Numbered from the stretch's first letter, positions 49,568-59,442 are shown. The stretch: 64,000 bases of DNA from JAGOTP01 sp964598725 (GCA_964598725.1 CAZRCW010000001.1:682001-746000); one strand, 5' to 3'. Notes: generated from the sequence alone by a model not told the origin. A program made the numbers and translations.

Positions 49568-52500
49568 CTAAACCTCTGCCCGCACCGTGTCTGCTCCCAA
49601 GATCCCCTCCACTTCTTTCGCGATCAAGTCGTTAAAGGCAATGCGGTAGGATGACAGGATCTTTTGTTTCCCTCCCGGATTCTCGATTGCGAAATAGACG
49701 TTGTATTGGCCCGGATATTTATCCAGCACTGTTCGGAGCGTGAGCAAGATTGTTTCTGGCAACTGAGCGCGGAGCGTTAATGTGACCGCTTGAATCTGCT
49801 TGTTACGGATGCTAGATGAAGCCAAGTCTTTCTTTAGAGCATCTGACTGTTCCTCGACGATGGATGGAATCCCTCCTCGGGTCGACTCTTCGATCACGTC
49901 GATATTATCGGGCGTGACTTCATAGGCGGTTTCAGCCAGGATCTTCCATTCTCCATCTTTCTCTTGCGGACGACCGCTTACGACCAGGATCTTGTCTGCC
50001 TCCCAGACCTCTGGTTTCTCTTTGTAGGTCCGTGGGAACACGACGACTTCGATGTCGCCCGTAAGATCTTCAAAGCGCAAAAACGCCATCGGTTCGTTGG
50101 CTTTGGTCGCAATCTTCTTAGAGATGGTCACGAGGCCGGCGACGCGGATCGACTTCTCCTTCACTCGCTTCATCTCGGAGCCTTTCTGAGCGACCTGATT
50201 GATCGGCGTACAGAAGTGCTTCAACCGATCGCTGTACTCATCAAACGGATGGGCGGACAAGTAGAGACCAAGGAGCTCTTTCTCCCACTTGAGACACTCA
50301 CGTTGCACGGCCGGTGGGGCTGGACGAAGCTGAATCCCCTCTTCGACGGCATTCTCGGTCATCGAGAACAAGTTGAACTGGCCAGACGATGACTCCAAGG
50401 CATGGCGTTTGTGATACTCCAAGATCGTTTCAATGTTGAAATACAGCACGTTCCGGTCCCCAAACCGATCGAGCGCTCCCGACCGAATAAAGACTTCGAG
50501 CGAGCGACGGTTGAACGACTTGTGGGTCATGCGGCGCACAAAATCAACCAAATCCTTGTAGGGACCGTTCGCCTTACGTTCCTGAATCACAAAATCAGCC
50601 GCATCTTCTCCCAAGCCTTTAATGGCAAGCAGACCAAAGCGGAGCGTACTTTGGCCTTTCACAACCGCAAAGCCCGCGAACGATTCGTTCACGTCTGGTG
50701 CCAAGACCGGCATCCCCATACGCCGACATTCATCGACCTCGATCGTAATACGATCGATGTTCTGGACGTCGGAGTTCAAAAGCGCCGCCATGAAGGCGTC
50801 TGGATAGCGTGATTTGAGATAAGCTGTCTGGTACGCGATAAGCGCATAACAAGCGGCGTGTGACTTGTTGAACCCGTAGGCCGCGAATTCTTCGAACTGT
50901 TGGAAAATGGCGGCCGCGGTCTCACGCTCCACACCTTTGTTTACGGAACCATCAATAAACTTCACCTTGAGCTCTCCCATGAGCTTGGCGATTTTCTTTC
51001 CCATGGCTTTGCGGAGCGTATCAGCCTCACCCGGGGTGAAGCCGGCCATGTCTTTTGACACTTGCATGACCTGCTCTTGGTACACCGGGATGCCATAGGT
51101 GTTGCGAAGTGCGCTCTCGGTGAGCGGATGCATGTATTTAATCTTCTCTCGCCCGTGTTTACGCGCAATAAACGACTCGATGAACTGCATCGGCCCTGGG
51201 CGATACAACGCCACCATCGCGATGATATCTTCGATCATCGTCGGCTTCAGTTCACGGATGTACTTCTTCATCCCTTCCGATTCGAGCTGGAAGACGCCGG
51301 TTGTGTCACCGCGGCCGAGGAGCTCGTAGGTTTTGACGTCATCGAGCGGAATCTCATCGATGTTGATGACGTCGCCATAGACCGCTTCGACGATCGAGAG
51401 ACAGTCACGAATGATCGATAAGTTAGACAAGCCTAAGAAGTCCATCTTGAGGAGTCCGATCGCTTCGGCTGAGTGACCCGCGTACTGGACGACGCGGTCC
51501 ACGTCGCCGCCTTGCGCCTTTTGCATCGCGGAGAACTCTACGAGTGGCTTTGGCGTGATCACGATGCCACAGGCGTGCTGAGAGGCGTGACGAGTAGTTC
51601 CTTCGAGTTTAATCGCCAGATCGATCAACCGCTTGATGCGGGGATCGGTCTGGTACATGTCACGCAATTCTGGCGCTTCGACGATCGAGGTCGCGAGCGG
51701 GATATGCTTTCCCTGGACCGGTGGCGGAATGACCTTTGAGATACGGTCCACGTCAGCGTACGGTAAGCCTAAGACACGACCCACATCACGCACGGCAGCA
51801 CGCGCCGCCATCGTTCCGAAGGTAATGATACCGGCGACACGATCCAGCCCGTACTTCTCCGTCACGTACTTGATGACATCGATACGTTTCACATCGTCGA
51901 AGTCGGTATCGATATCCGGCATCGAAATACGATCCGGGTTCAAGAAACGCTCGAAGAGCAACCCATAGCGGATTGGATCGAGGTTCGTGATATTGAGCGC
52001 GTAGGCCACAACGGAACCGGCAGCAGATCCACGACCAGGGCCCACGATGACTCCATGGGTCTTTGCCCACACGATGTAGTCCTGCACGATCAAGAAGTAC
52101 GCTGCAAAGCCCATGCGTTCGATCGTCGCGAGCTCAAACTCCATGCGCTCTTTGGCTTCTTTGTGTTTTTCCGGATCCGGGTAGCGTTCAACCAAGCCCT
52201 TCTCGCACAACTTGCGAAGATAGGTGTTATCCGTCTCGCCTTCCGGAACTTCAAATTCTGGCAAATGATTCTTTCCAATGATGATGTCGACGTTACAACG
52301 ATCCGCGATCTTGCGCGTATTCTCAATTGCTTCTGGGTGGTCTTTAAACGCCTCCACCATCTCTTCCGGAGATGACATCGACAAATCGATCGTCGAACTC
52401 GAAGAACGACGCTGGTCATCGAGCAGCTTGCCATCATGAATACAGACGAGCACGTCCTGCGCTTCACGATCGTCGGCGTGGAGGTAATGAACGTCTTTGG

Positions 52501-53116
52501 TAGCAACGATCGGGGTATTTGTTTCCCCCGAGAGCTGGATCAAGAGTTCGTTGATCTCATTCTGGGTTGGTGATTCCGGGTGATGAACGAGCTCGAGGAA
52601 GAAATTGTTCTGACCAAGCGCGTCTTTGTAGCCTTCGATCAACTCCCGAGCCTTCTCCAAGTCATGCGCCTGACAGGCCCTTGGAATATCCCCCTTCATG
52701 CAGCCAGATAACGCGATGATACCTGCGCCATACGTCTTCAAAATCTCCTTGTCGATACGCGGAACGTAATAGAACCCATCTAAGTAGGAAATTGAGACGA
52801 GCTTGAGCAGGTTCTGATAACCCTCGTTGGTTTCAGCGAGCAGCGTCAGATGCGAAACACGGTTGTCGATACCAGCACGTTTATCGGTATGTTTATTCAA
52901 AGCTACGGCAACTTCAACACCAATAATCGGCTTAATCCCCCCTTTTTTGGCCGCTTCGTAAAATTCGATCGTTCCATACATGGCGGAATGATCCGTCAGC
53001 GCAATCGCATCAAAGCCTAACTCCTTGGCGCGTTCGACAATCTCGTCCACGTCGCCGATGGCGTCGTGAAGCGAGTACATGGAATGCGCATGTAGGTGAA
53101 CGAAGGGAGAAGGCAT
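49568..53116 (-). CDS. dnaE: DNA polymerase III alpha subunit
   Basis: About 1182 aa from the ATG at 53116. PHP domain VHLHAHSMYSLHDAIG with its metal ligands, GPGRGSAAGSVVAYAL and PDIDTDFDD with the catalytic acids of the C-family palm, then the tandem HhH and a C-terminal OB domain (RVAGLVTISKKIA). Main replicative polymerase. The intact PHP site suggests intrinsic proofreading is possible; a DnaQ-like gene lies at 41.9 kb. Confidence 0.96.
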   Translation of the reverse strand: MPSPFVHLHAHSMYSLHDAIGDVDEIVERAKELGFDAIALTDHSAMYGTIEFYEAAKKGGIKPIIGVEVAVALNKHTDKRAGIDNRVSHLTLLAETNEGYQNLLKLVSISYLDGFYYVPRIDKEILKTYGAGIIALSGCMKGDIPRACQAHDLEKARELIEGYKDALGQNNFFLELVHHPESPTQNEINELLIQLSGETNTPIVATKDVHYLHADDREAQDVLVCIHDGKLLDDQRRSSSSTIDLSMSSPEEMVEAFKDHPEAIENTRKIADRCNVDIIIGKNHLPEFEVPEGETDNTYLRKLCEKGLVERYPDPEKHKEAKERMEFELATIERMGFAAYFLIVQDYIVWAKTHGVIVGPGRGSAAGSVVAYALNITNLDPIRYGLLFERFLNPDRISMPDIDTDFDDVKRIDVIKYVTEKYGLDRVAGIITFGTMAARAAVRDVGRVLGLPYADVDRISKVIPPPVQGKHIPLATSIVEAPELRDMYQTDPRIKRLIDLAIKLEGTTRHASQHACGIVITPKPLVEFSAMQKAQGGDVDRVVQYAGHSAEAIGLLKMDFLGLSNLSIIRDCLSIVEAVYGDVINIDEIPLDDVKTYELLGRGDTTGVFQLESEGMKKYIRELKPTMIEDIIAMVALYRPGPMQFIESFIARKHGREKIKYMHPLTESALRNTYGIPVYQEQVMQVSKDMAGFTPGEADTLRKAMGKKIAKLMGELKVKFIDGSVNKGVERETAAAIFQQFEEFAAYGFNKSHAACYALIAYQTAYLKSRYPDAFMAALLNSDVQNIDRITIEVDECRRMGMPVLAPDVNESFAGFAVVKGQSTLRFGLLAIKGLGEDAADFVIQERKANGPYKDLVDFVRRMTHKSFNRRSLEVFIRSGALDRFGDRNVLYFNIETILEYHKRHALESSSGQFNLFSMTENAVEEGIQLRPAPPAVQRECLKWEKELLGLYLSAHPFDEYSDRLKHFCTPINQVAQKGSEMKRVKEKSIRVAGLVTISKKIATKANEPMAFLRFEDLTGDIEVVVFPRTYKEKPEVWEADKILVVSGRPQEKDGEWKILAETAYEVTPDNIDVIEESTRGGIPSIVEEQSDALKKDLASSSIRNKQIQAVTLTLRAQLPETILLTLRTVLDKYPGQYNVYFAIENPGGKQKILSSYRIAFNDLIAKEVEGILGADTVRAEV

Positions 53117-53240
53117 ACAACACACCAGCGAGACTGGCTAAGGCCTCGATAGTAACCGTCGGAACTGCGGCGGGCAATGGACCTAGATTCCATCCGAAAA
53201 AAGCGGCGTTTGCCCAATTTTCTTACAAAATAGTCCTAAA

Positions 53241-53795
53241 TCAGACCTTACCGCCCCCAAAGAAACGATATCCAAGCGTTAAGCCGTTGCCTTGAAGACT
53301 TAGCTCATAGTAATGCAAGCTCACCAGCCACAGGAGCGCTAAACCGAACAAAACGCACACGGGAAGCCACTCGCTTTGGAAAAATGGATGCGTTTTATTC
53401 TTGCCAAGGAACTTAATTCCGAGATAGGCAAACAACGTGATCAGAGAAACCCCCAGAAGGAGTATCGCCAATATACCCACAACCAGAAGGACATTCGGCT
53501 CAAATCCGCTCGCAAGCATCCAAAGCAGCGCTATCCCTAAGCTTTGGATCATCCAACCAAAAAAAATCCGTTTAAAAATTTGTTTCGTCATTATCTTCTG
53601 CCAATGCAACGCTGCGATGGCCAACAATTCGAGACCTACCAATAACACCAAAACAAACGGTGCCGGTCCAAGCGTACTGGTTGAGAGCCAGTTTAGGATC
53701 GGTAGGACCCCAAATGGCTCGGCGAGAATGATCGGGGCTACGATCCAAAGGATCTGCACCGCGATATAGGCGGACGGGCGAAGGGAATTGGTCAT
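53241..53795 (-). CDS. Five-helix membrane protein, unknown
   Basis: 184 aa from the ATG at 53795 (the upstream TTG-started frame is less likely). Five hydrophobic segments, few charged residues. No catalytic motif. TACAAA lies 10 bases upstream. Core-type, AT-rich composition. It stands alone, with a terminator behind the next gene. Confidence 0.65.
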   Translation of the reverse strand: MTNSLRPSAYIAVQILWIVAPIILAEPFGVLPILNWLSTSTLGPAPFVLVLLVGLELLAIAALHWQKIMTKQIFKRIFFGWMIQSLGIALLWMLASGFEPNVLLVVGILAILLLGVSLITLFAYLGIKFLGKNKTHPFFQSEWLPVCVLFGLALLWLVSLHYYELSLQGNGLTLGYRFFGGGKV

Positions 53796-53852
53796 AAACG
53801 ACAATTTTGTAGGGTGGTCCGTTTAGCCTGACTGATCCTGGCATTTTTATCA

Positions 53853-53881
53853 ACAAAAGCTCAGACTTTCTGAGCTTTTGT
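53853..53881. terminator. Terminator downstream of the 53902 gene
   Basis: 13-bp stem ACAAAAGCTCAGA/TCTGAGCTTTTGT with loop CTT. Confidence 0.93.
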
Positions 53882-53901
53882 CTGGGACTTCGTTTGAACG
53901 A

Positions 53902-54225
53902 TTACTCTTCGTCCCCGTCCTCCTCATCCGCCAGCTTTTTCTTCGCCTTTTTCGAGCCCGTCGATCGGTTTCCGACAAGCGACAAGAGCTTCTTCCCGCC
54001 TTCCGTCACAAGCGAAGCGTAACCCGACAAGCTCGTGAACTTCTCGACCAGATTCTCAACCGTTTCTTCGACCATCGCCACCTTCTCACGCGTCGTCGTC
54101 ACGATCTCATCCGCCTGACGAATCACGCGGAGCAAGCGATACAACACCAAACACAGGAAAATCGTGATCGCAACGAGACAGATGCTCGCCACGATATACC
54201 AAATATCTTGAGGGGTAAGGTACAT
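53902..54225 (-). CDS. Membrane-anchored coiled-coil protein
   Basis: 107 aa from the ATG at 54225. A single N-terminal helix (WYIVASICLVAITIFLCLVLY), a coiled-coil of about 40 residues (VIRQADEIVTTTREKVAMVE) and an acidic-basic tail. Similar in layout to DUF948-type proteins. Function unknown. TATACT ends 12 bases upstream. Confidence 0.65.
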   Translation of the reverse strand: MYLTPQDIWYIVASICLVAITIFLCLVLYRLLRVIRQADEIVTTTREKVAMVEETVENLVEKFTSLSGYASLVTEGGKKLLSLVGNRSTGSKKAKKKLADEEDGDEE

Positions 54226-54257
54226 AGGGATAGGGCTAGTATACAAACTATTTCGGG

Positions 54258-54623
54258 CTACGTCGATCGAATGCGGTAGGCTCCGTGGCCAATACGTTCG
54301 ATCGTTTGACGTTTATGCGCTAAATACACGAGCGACAAGGTCGTGTCGTTTTTACGCACAGACATCTCAGGATGACGGGCGAGCATTTCGGCATAGACTT
54401 CTTGCGTTGTCATTCCCTCTGGCCGTTCTCGAAGAATGGATTCTATGAATGTATGAATAGATGGTATCACTGGCTTTTCTCGTTTACGAGAAGCTGGTTT
54501 GACTGGATTCAAGACGGATTCGAGCTCATTTTCAATCTGCCGCCGCTGCTCTAACAACGATTCAATACGCTCTAATCGCTGACGGCTGTCTTCAGTCATA
54601 GATTCATAGTATACGAGCTTCAT
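54258..54623 (-). CDS. Predicted winged-helix protein with autoregulatory promoter
   Basis: 121 aa from the ATG at 54623 (GAGAGG upstream), or 113 from 54599, where TATACT stands 8 bases before the ATG. An N-terminal coiled-coil (RLERIESLLEQRRQI), then a helix-turn-helix-like domain: FIESILRERPEGMTTQEVYAEM to YLAHKRQTIERIGHGAYRI. The last part is typical of a wing. Repeats of CTATGAATCTAT sit over its start, so self-repression is likely. Confidence 0.65.
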   Translation of the reverse strand: MKLVYYESMTEDSRQRLERIESLLEQRRQIENELESVLNPVKPASRKREKPVIPSIHTFIESILRERPEGMTTQEVYAEMLARHPEMSVRKNDTTLSLVYLAHKRQTIERIGHGAYRIRST

Positions 54624-54667
54624 GCACCTCTCACAATCTATGAATCTATTACTCTATGGATTTATAG
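54598..54667 (-). promoter_or_regulatory. Triple operator-like repeats upstream of the 54258 gene
   Basis: ATAGATTCATAG (54598-54609) is the exact reverse complement of CTATGAATCTAT (54638-54649); CTATGGATTTAT (54654-54665) is a third copy with two differences. Confidence 0.75.
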
Positions 54668-54691
54668 AAGAGCGGGGTGGGACTTTCAATC

Positions 54692-54718
54692 AAAAAGAGA
54701 GCTACAGGCTCTCTTTTT
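54692..54718. terminator. Terminator after pheT
   Basis: 11-bp stem AAAAAGAGAGC/GCTCTCTTTTT with loop TACAG. Confidence 0.93.
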
Positions 54719-54731
54719 GCTTCTCTCTCCG

Positions 54732-57134
54732 TTAGGCGCGGACCGTTGCTCCCAGCTGCTTGTTCAACGCTTCGACCAACGATGCTACCTGAGTCTCCAC
54801 TTCATCCGATGACAACGTTCGTGTCGGCTCCTGGAAGGTCAGATGGAATGCGAGCGACTTCTTTCCTTCTTCAACCCCTTTCCCAACATACGTATCAAAC
54901 CATTCAACCTCCGTTGGCAGCGTTGCCGTCGTTTTCACCACCTGCTTGATCTGTTCAACTGTCACCACACGATTGACCAAAAGAGCGATATCCCGCTTCG
55001 AGCTTGGGAAGGCTGGGATCGGTGCGTACGCGACCGTTGAGTGCATGACTTCAAGTAACACGGTGAGATCGATTTCACACAAGGCCAAGCGCTGGTTGAG
55101 TTTCCATGAAGCCGCCATCTCTGGATGAAGTTCGCCGACCTTCACTAAAACTTTTCCATCAACCATAAGCGAAGCTGAACGACCTGGATGCCACTGACCA
55201 CGTGCATCCCCTTCCAACACCTTCCAATCGGTTGCAGTGACCCCAAAACGCTGAAGCAAGTACTCCGCAAGCCCCTTCGCTCGCTTCCAAACCTGATCGT
55301 TCCCGCTATAGCTCACGAGCAAGAGTGGACGCTCTTCTGGAAGATCCGTTCCACGCTTCACAAATACGTTTGAGATCTCAAAGAAGGCCTGATCCGTGAC
55401 ACGTTCCTGGTTATCAGCCACCACCTGCAGGACGCCCGGCAACAAACTTGGACGCATGTACTCCTGGTCAACTGCGAGTGGGTTCAAGAGTTTCAATGCT
55501 TCATCCAAGGCGAATCCAGTCTTTGTCAGTTGATCGGCTGAAACGAAGGAGTAGGTATAGACTTCAGCCGCACCTGTGCCCTGGAGTAGGGTTCGACATT
55601 GATCTTCAACAACTACGATCTTATCGGATGGACGACCAGAAATACCTGCTGGGAAAACCGAAGGCAGGTTCGCATAGCCGTGTACGCGTGCGATCTCTTC
55701 CACCAAGTCACGACCATCTTCGATGTCGTGATCACGCCACCAAGGAACGGTTGCGGTAATAGCTTCGTTTGCGACATGAACCACGAACCCAAGGCGTTCC
55801 AGCGTTCCAACCATCTCATCCGTTGGAAGATCGATCCCGATCAGAGAACGTGCTTGAGCAAGCGAGATTGAATACTCCTTCGCAACGTAGTCCTTGGTTT
55901 GTGAATCGTAGACGTGGCTTGCAACCGTTCCACCACAAAGAGTGAGACAGAGTTCAACGGCACGCGCTAACGCGATAGGAAGCGCTTCCGTCGACAAGCC
56001 CTTTTCGTACAGCGACTGCGAGTCTGAGTACAAGTTCAAGGCACGAGCGGTACGACGGACCGCAACGGCATCAAACGTGGCTGCTTCAAAAATGATCGAG
56101 GTCGTCTCAAGCGTTGAGCCAGTCAATTCCCCTCCCATGACTCCCGCAACCGCGACCGGCTTCGTGCTATCAGCAATCACACACATCCCTGCTTGGAGTT
56201 CATAGCTCTTCCCATCAAGCGCCTGGATCTTCTCCCCCGCCTTCGCTTCACGGACACGAATCTGCTCGCCTTCAAGCTTCGCAGCATCAAAGACATGCAT
56301 TGGCTGTCCCAATTCAAGCATCACATAGTTCGTGATGTCGACCAGGGCGCTAATTGGACGCACGCCAGCCGAGAGCAAACGCTCTTTCAACCACCAAGGC
56401 GACTGACCGTTCGTAACGCCATCAATCTTTACTCCCAAATAACGCTGACAGGTTGGATGTTCAATCTTGATGTCGAGCGTCTTGTTTCCTGGAACGATTG
56501 GTTGCGATTTCAAGCCTTTGAACGGCATGTTTAAGATCGCACCGGCTTCACGTGCCAGCCCGAGCAAACTCATCGCATCCGGGCGGTTGGTCGTGACTTC
56601 AATATCCATGAGAACATCCCCCTTCAACTTCAAAAGTTCAGCGAGAGGCTGACCAACTGTCAGCACTTCCCCTGCGAAGGCTTTTCCAAGATCCAAGATC
56701 TCTTTCTCATCCTGTTTCGGGAAGGCTTCGGTCAAACCAACCTCATCCGCAGCACACACCATCCCATAGCTTTCGACACCACGAATCTTCGTAAGTTCCA
56801 TCGTCACCAAGTCACCTTCACCGTGCCAACGCACACGAGCGCCAAGCAATGCGACTGGAACGAACTGATCAACCGCCACATTCGAACCGCCACACACGAT
56901 CTGAATCGGCGTGCCCGTTCCAACATCGACCGACAAGATACGCAAACGATCAGCCTGAGGATGTGCCTCGACCGTCAAAATTTTTCCGACAACCAAATTT
57001 TCGAAATTCGCATCCCGCGGGATGATTTTTTCGACGGCGGGACCGGACAGCGAAATACGCGCGGCAAACGCTTCTGGCGTCAGGTCGCTTGAGACGTAGT
57101 CACGCAGCCAGGTGTAGGAGGTAAGCAGGTTCAT
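54732..57134 (-). CDS. pheT: Phenylalanyl-tRNA synthetase beta subunit
   Basis: 800 aa. Begins MNLLTSYTWLRDYV, then the tRNA-binding EMAP-like domain (VVGKILTVEAHPQADRLRI), B3/4 editing domain, B5 (ITNYVMLELGQPMHVFDA region) and a C-terminal FDX-ACB anticodon domain. Starts 2 bases after pheS and ends in a strong terminator. Confidence 0.96.
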   Translation of the reverse strand: MNLLTSYTWLRDYVSSDLTPEAFAARISLSGPAVEKIIPRDANFENLVVGKILTVEAHPQADRLRILSVDVGTGTPIQIVCGGSNVAVDQFVPVALLGARVRWHGEGDLVTMELTKIRGVESYGMVCAADEVGLTEAFPKQDEKEILDLGKAFAGEVLTVGQPLAELLKLKGDVLMDIEVTTNRPDAMSLLGLAREAGAILNMPFKGLKSQPIVPGNKTLDIKIEHPTCQRYLGVKIDGVTNGQSPWWLKERLLSAGVRPISALVDITNYVMLELGQPMHVFDAAKLEGEQIRVREAKAGEKIQALDGKSYELQAGMCVIADSTKPVAVAGVMGGELTGSTLETTSIIFEAATFDAVAVRRTARALNLYSDSQSLYEKGLSTEALPIALARAVELCLTLCGGTVASHVYDSQTKDYVAKEYSISLAQARSLIGIDLPTDEMVGTLERLGFVVHVANEAITATVPWWRDHDIEDGRDLVEEIARVHGYANLPSVFPAGISGRPSDKIVVVEDQCRTLLQGTGAAEVYTYSFVSADQLTKTGFALDEALKLLNPLAVDQEYMRPSLLPGVLQVVADNQERVTDQAFFEISNVFVKRGTDLPEERPLLLVSYSGNDQVWKRAKGLAEYLLQRFGVTATDWKVLEGDARGQWHPGRSASLMVDGKVLVKVGELHPEMAASWKLNQRLALCEIDLTVLLEVMHSTVAYAPIPAFPSSKRDIALLVNRVVTVEQIKQVVKTTATLPTEVEWFDTYVGKGVEEGKKSLAFHLTFQEPTRTLSSDEVETQVASLVEALNKQLGATVRA

Positions 57135-57136
57135 AA

Positions 57137-58222
57137 CTAGAATTGTTGCAAGAAGCGCACATCATTTCGATACATCACACGCAAGTCATCGATCTTCAGC
57201 CCTTCCTTCATCGAGAACGAGCGTTCAACACCTAAGCCGAAGGCGAAGCCGGAGTATTCGTTTGGATCAAGACCGCCGGCGCGCAAGACGTTCGGATGAA
57301 TCATGCCGGCGCCTCCCAGTTCGTGCCAGCCACGCTTACACATGCGGCATTTGTCTCCAACCGCGTCTTTTCCGCTGCCGTTACAGACACCACACGAGAC
57401 GTCGACTTCAAACGAAGGCTCGGTGAAGCGGAAGTGGTGCGGACGCAAACGCGCGCGGCGTTCTGGACCAAAGAATGAATGAACGAAGTAGTCGATGATT
57501 CCGGTCAAGTGTGTAATCGAAACTTCTTTGTCGATCATCATCCCTTCGAACTGATGAAACATCGGTACGTGCGTTGCATCGCTCTGGCGACGGTAGGATT
57601 TTCCGATGTTAATCAAACGAACCGGGAACTCCCCCTTCGCTTTCGCGCGCTTCATCACACGCGTCTGCCAGTTGGAAACATGAGGCACAAGCACCATCTT
57701 CCCCTCCTCTGGTTTTTCGCTGATAGGAGTATCGACGAAAAACGTCTCCCAGTCATCGCGCGCTGGGTGATCTTTTGGCATATTGAGCGATTCGAAGGCG
57801 TACCAATCCCAATCGATTTCTGGATAACGAACCGTCGAGAAGCCTGCTGTTTCAAAGACTTTTCGAATATCGCGGATGGCTTGCGTCGTCAAATGTACGT
57901 GGCCGGTTGGAGGAAGCGTTCCTGGTTCCGTGACGTCTACTGACTCACTCGCGAGACGCTCCTTGATTTCAGCTGAAGCGAGACTCGTGCGAGCTTTGGT
58001 AAACGCGCCTTCAATCGCCGTTTTGACTTCGTTCGCCAAAACGCCCAAAGCTGGACGTTCTTCGGCGGAAACGTCCTTCAATTCCTTCATGAGCTCGGCT
58101 AATCGCCCCTTGCGACCGAGGACGGCAATTTCGAGCTCCTCAAGCGGCTTGAGGTTGGCGATCGTCTCCAAGTCCTTTTTGGTCGAGGCGAGGAGCTCGC
58201 TGATCTGATCTTTCCATGTCAT
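57137..58222 (-). CDS. pheS: Phenylalanyl-tRNA synthetase alpha subunit
   Basis: 361 aa. N-terminal coiled coil, then the class II core with HPARDDWETFFVD, a zinc-ribbon-like insert (CGVCNGSG, then CRMC) and LGVERSFSMKEGLKIDD (motif 3 region). Forms the alpha2beta2 enzyme with PheT. A one-mismatch copy of the polar motif (57880) is read as LTTQA. Confidence 0.96.
   Translation of the reverse strand: MTWKDQISELLASTKKDLETIANLKPLEELEIAVLGRKGRLAELMKELKDVSAEERPALGVLANEVKTAIEGAFTKARTSLASAEIKERLASESVDVTEPGTLPPTGHVHLTTQAIRDIRKVFETAGFSTVRYPEIDWDWYAFESLNMPKDHPARDDWETFFVDTPISEKPEEGKMVLVPHVSNWQTRVMKRAKAKGEFPVRLINIGKSYRRQSDATHVPMFHQFEGMMIDKEVSITHLTGIIDYFVHSFFGPERRARLRPHHFRFTEPSFEVDVSCGVCNGSGKDAVGDKCRMCKRGWHELGGAGMIHPNVLRAGGLDPNEYSGFAFGLGVERSFSMKEGLKIDDLRVMYRNDVRFLQQF
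57880..57893 (-). repeat. Polar motif variant, one mismatch
   Basis: CTTGCGTCGTCAAA inside pheS, orientation as expected right of the terminus. Confidence 0.6.
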
Positions 58223-58259
58223 AGAGATGTGAAAACACTACAGGCTGAGCCTTTATCGA

Positions 58260-59414
58260 TCAAATAAGGTTTTTAATTCCATTTAGGATACTCCCACCGT
58301 ACTGACGGAGGTCACGCAACGTCACGAGCAAGACCAGACCCATCAGCAGGATAAAGCCTACACGATGGATCGCCGCTTCGAGCTTGAGCGAGGTCTTCTT
58401 GCGACGAATCGTCTCGATCGCGAGGAAAAGGAACCGTCCTCCATCGAGCGCTGGAATCGGCAAGAAGTTGATGACCGCTAAGTTCAATGACAAGAGGGCG
58501 GCGAACTGGAGCAACGGCCAGACGCCTTGCGCAGCGATCTTTCCAGTCATGACGGCGATGCCAACCGGTCCAGAGACCTCTGATCCAACGCCGTGACCGA
58601 CAACAATGTTTTTAATGAGATCAAAGAACCCGACGATGATCATCCAGGTATAGCGAGCGGTGAGAGCGATCCCTTCTGGGATAGCGCGGTACCAAGGGAA
58701 ACTAATTTTCGCGGTATCCGCCATCGCAACCCCAACCCCTTTACGACCAAGACTCTCAACGAGTTTTGGCATGACTTCAACAACCTTGGTTTCGTCCTTG
58801 CGACGGATCTCGACTTGCAGTTTGTCTTGCTTCTCGGTTTCTTCCTTGATCACCGTCTGCGCTTGGTCCGTATTGGTGATGTCACGACCATCAATCCGAA
58901 TCAACTGATCTCCCAAACGAATATCCGCATCCGCTGCCGCCGAGCCGGACAAGACGTTCACGAACTCAACCGAGCGATCCGTGATCTTCGCGTACGATGG
59001 CAAACCCGTTACATCACCACGCACGCCGACCATCAGTCCAACCGTCAAAATCACACAAGCCAACAACCAGTTCATGATGACACCGGCCGCCAGAATCACC
59101 GCACGGCCAAACTTCGACTTGGCATTAAATGAATCTGTATCCGTCGCGAGCCCCTCCTCCCCTTTCATGCGAACAAAGCCACCAAGCGGCAACCAGTTGA
59201 TCGACCAGATGGTATTCGCGTACTCCTTTGTGTCGTTCGCACCAACTTTTTTCCACTTCCCTTTGTCTTTTACAAACCCAATCGCCCGTGGCGGAAATCC
59301 AAAGCCAAACTCCTCGGCTTTCACGCCAAAAAAGCGGGCAGCCAAAAAATGGCCGAGCTCGTGGAGCATGACCAAAACCGAAAGAACGATCAGAAAGGTG
59401 ATAAGAGTCAACAT
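58260..59414 (-). CDS. rseP: Site-2 protease (RseP/M50 family)
   Basis: Intramembrane zinc protease, 384 aa. HELGHFLAAR (HExxH) in the first helix, a PDZ domain (about 160-210, DIRLGDQLIRIDGRDI) and FLPIPALDGGRFLF with the LDG motif that gives the third metal ligand. Cuts membrane-spanning anti-sigma factors or signal-peptide remnants in other bacteria; its substrate here is unknown. Located between pheS and rsmE. Confidence 0.92.
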   Translation of the reverse strand: MLTLITFLIVLSVLVMLHELGHFLAARFFGVKAEEFGFGFPPRAIGFVKDKGKWKKVGANDTKEYANTIWSINWLPLGGFVRMKGEEGLATDTDSFNAKSKFGRAVILAAGVIMNWLLACVILTVGLMVGVRGDVTGLPSYAKITDRSVEFVNVLSGSAAADADIRLGDQLIRIDGRDITNTDQAQTVIKEETEKQDKLQVEIRRKDETKVVEVMPKLVESLGRKGVGVAMADTAKISFPWYRAIPEGIALTARYTWMIIVGFFDLIKNIVVGHGVGSEVSGPVGIAVMTGKIAAQGVWPLLQFAALLSLNLAVINFLPIPALDGGRFLFLAIETIRRKKTSLKLEAAIHRVGFILLMGLVLLVTLRDLRQYGGSILNGIKNLI

Positions 59415-59442
59415 GCTCTGGAGTATAAAGGACTTTCCTTAA

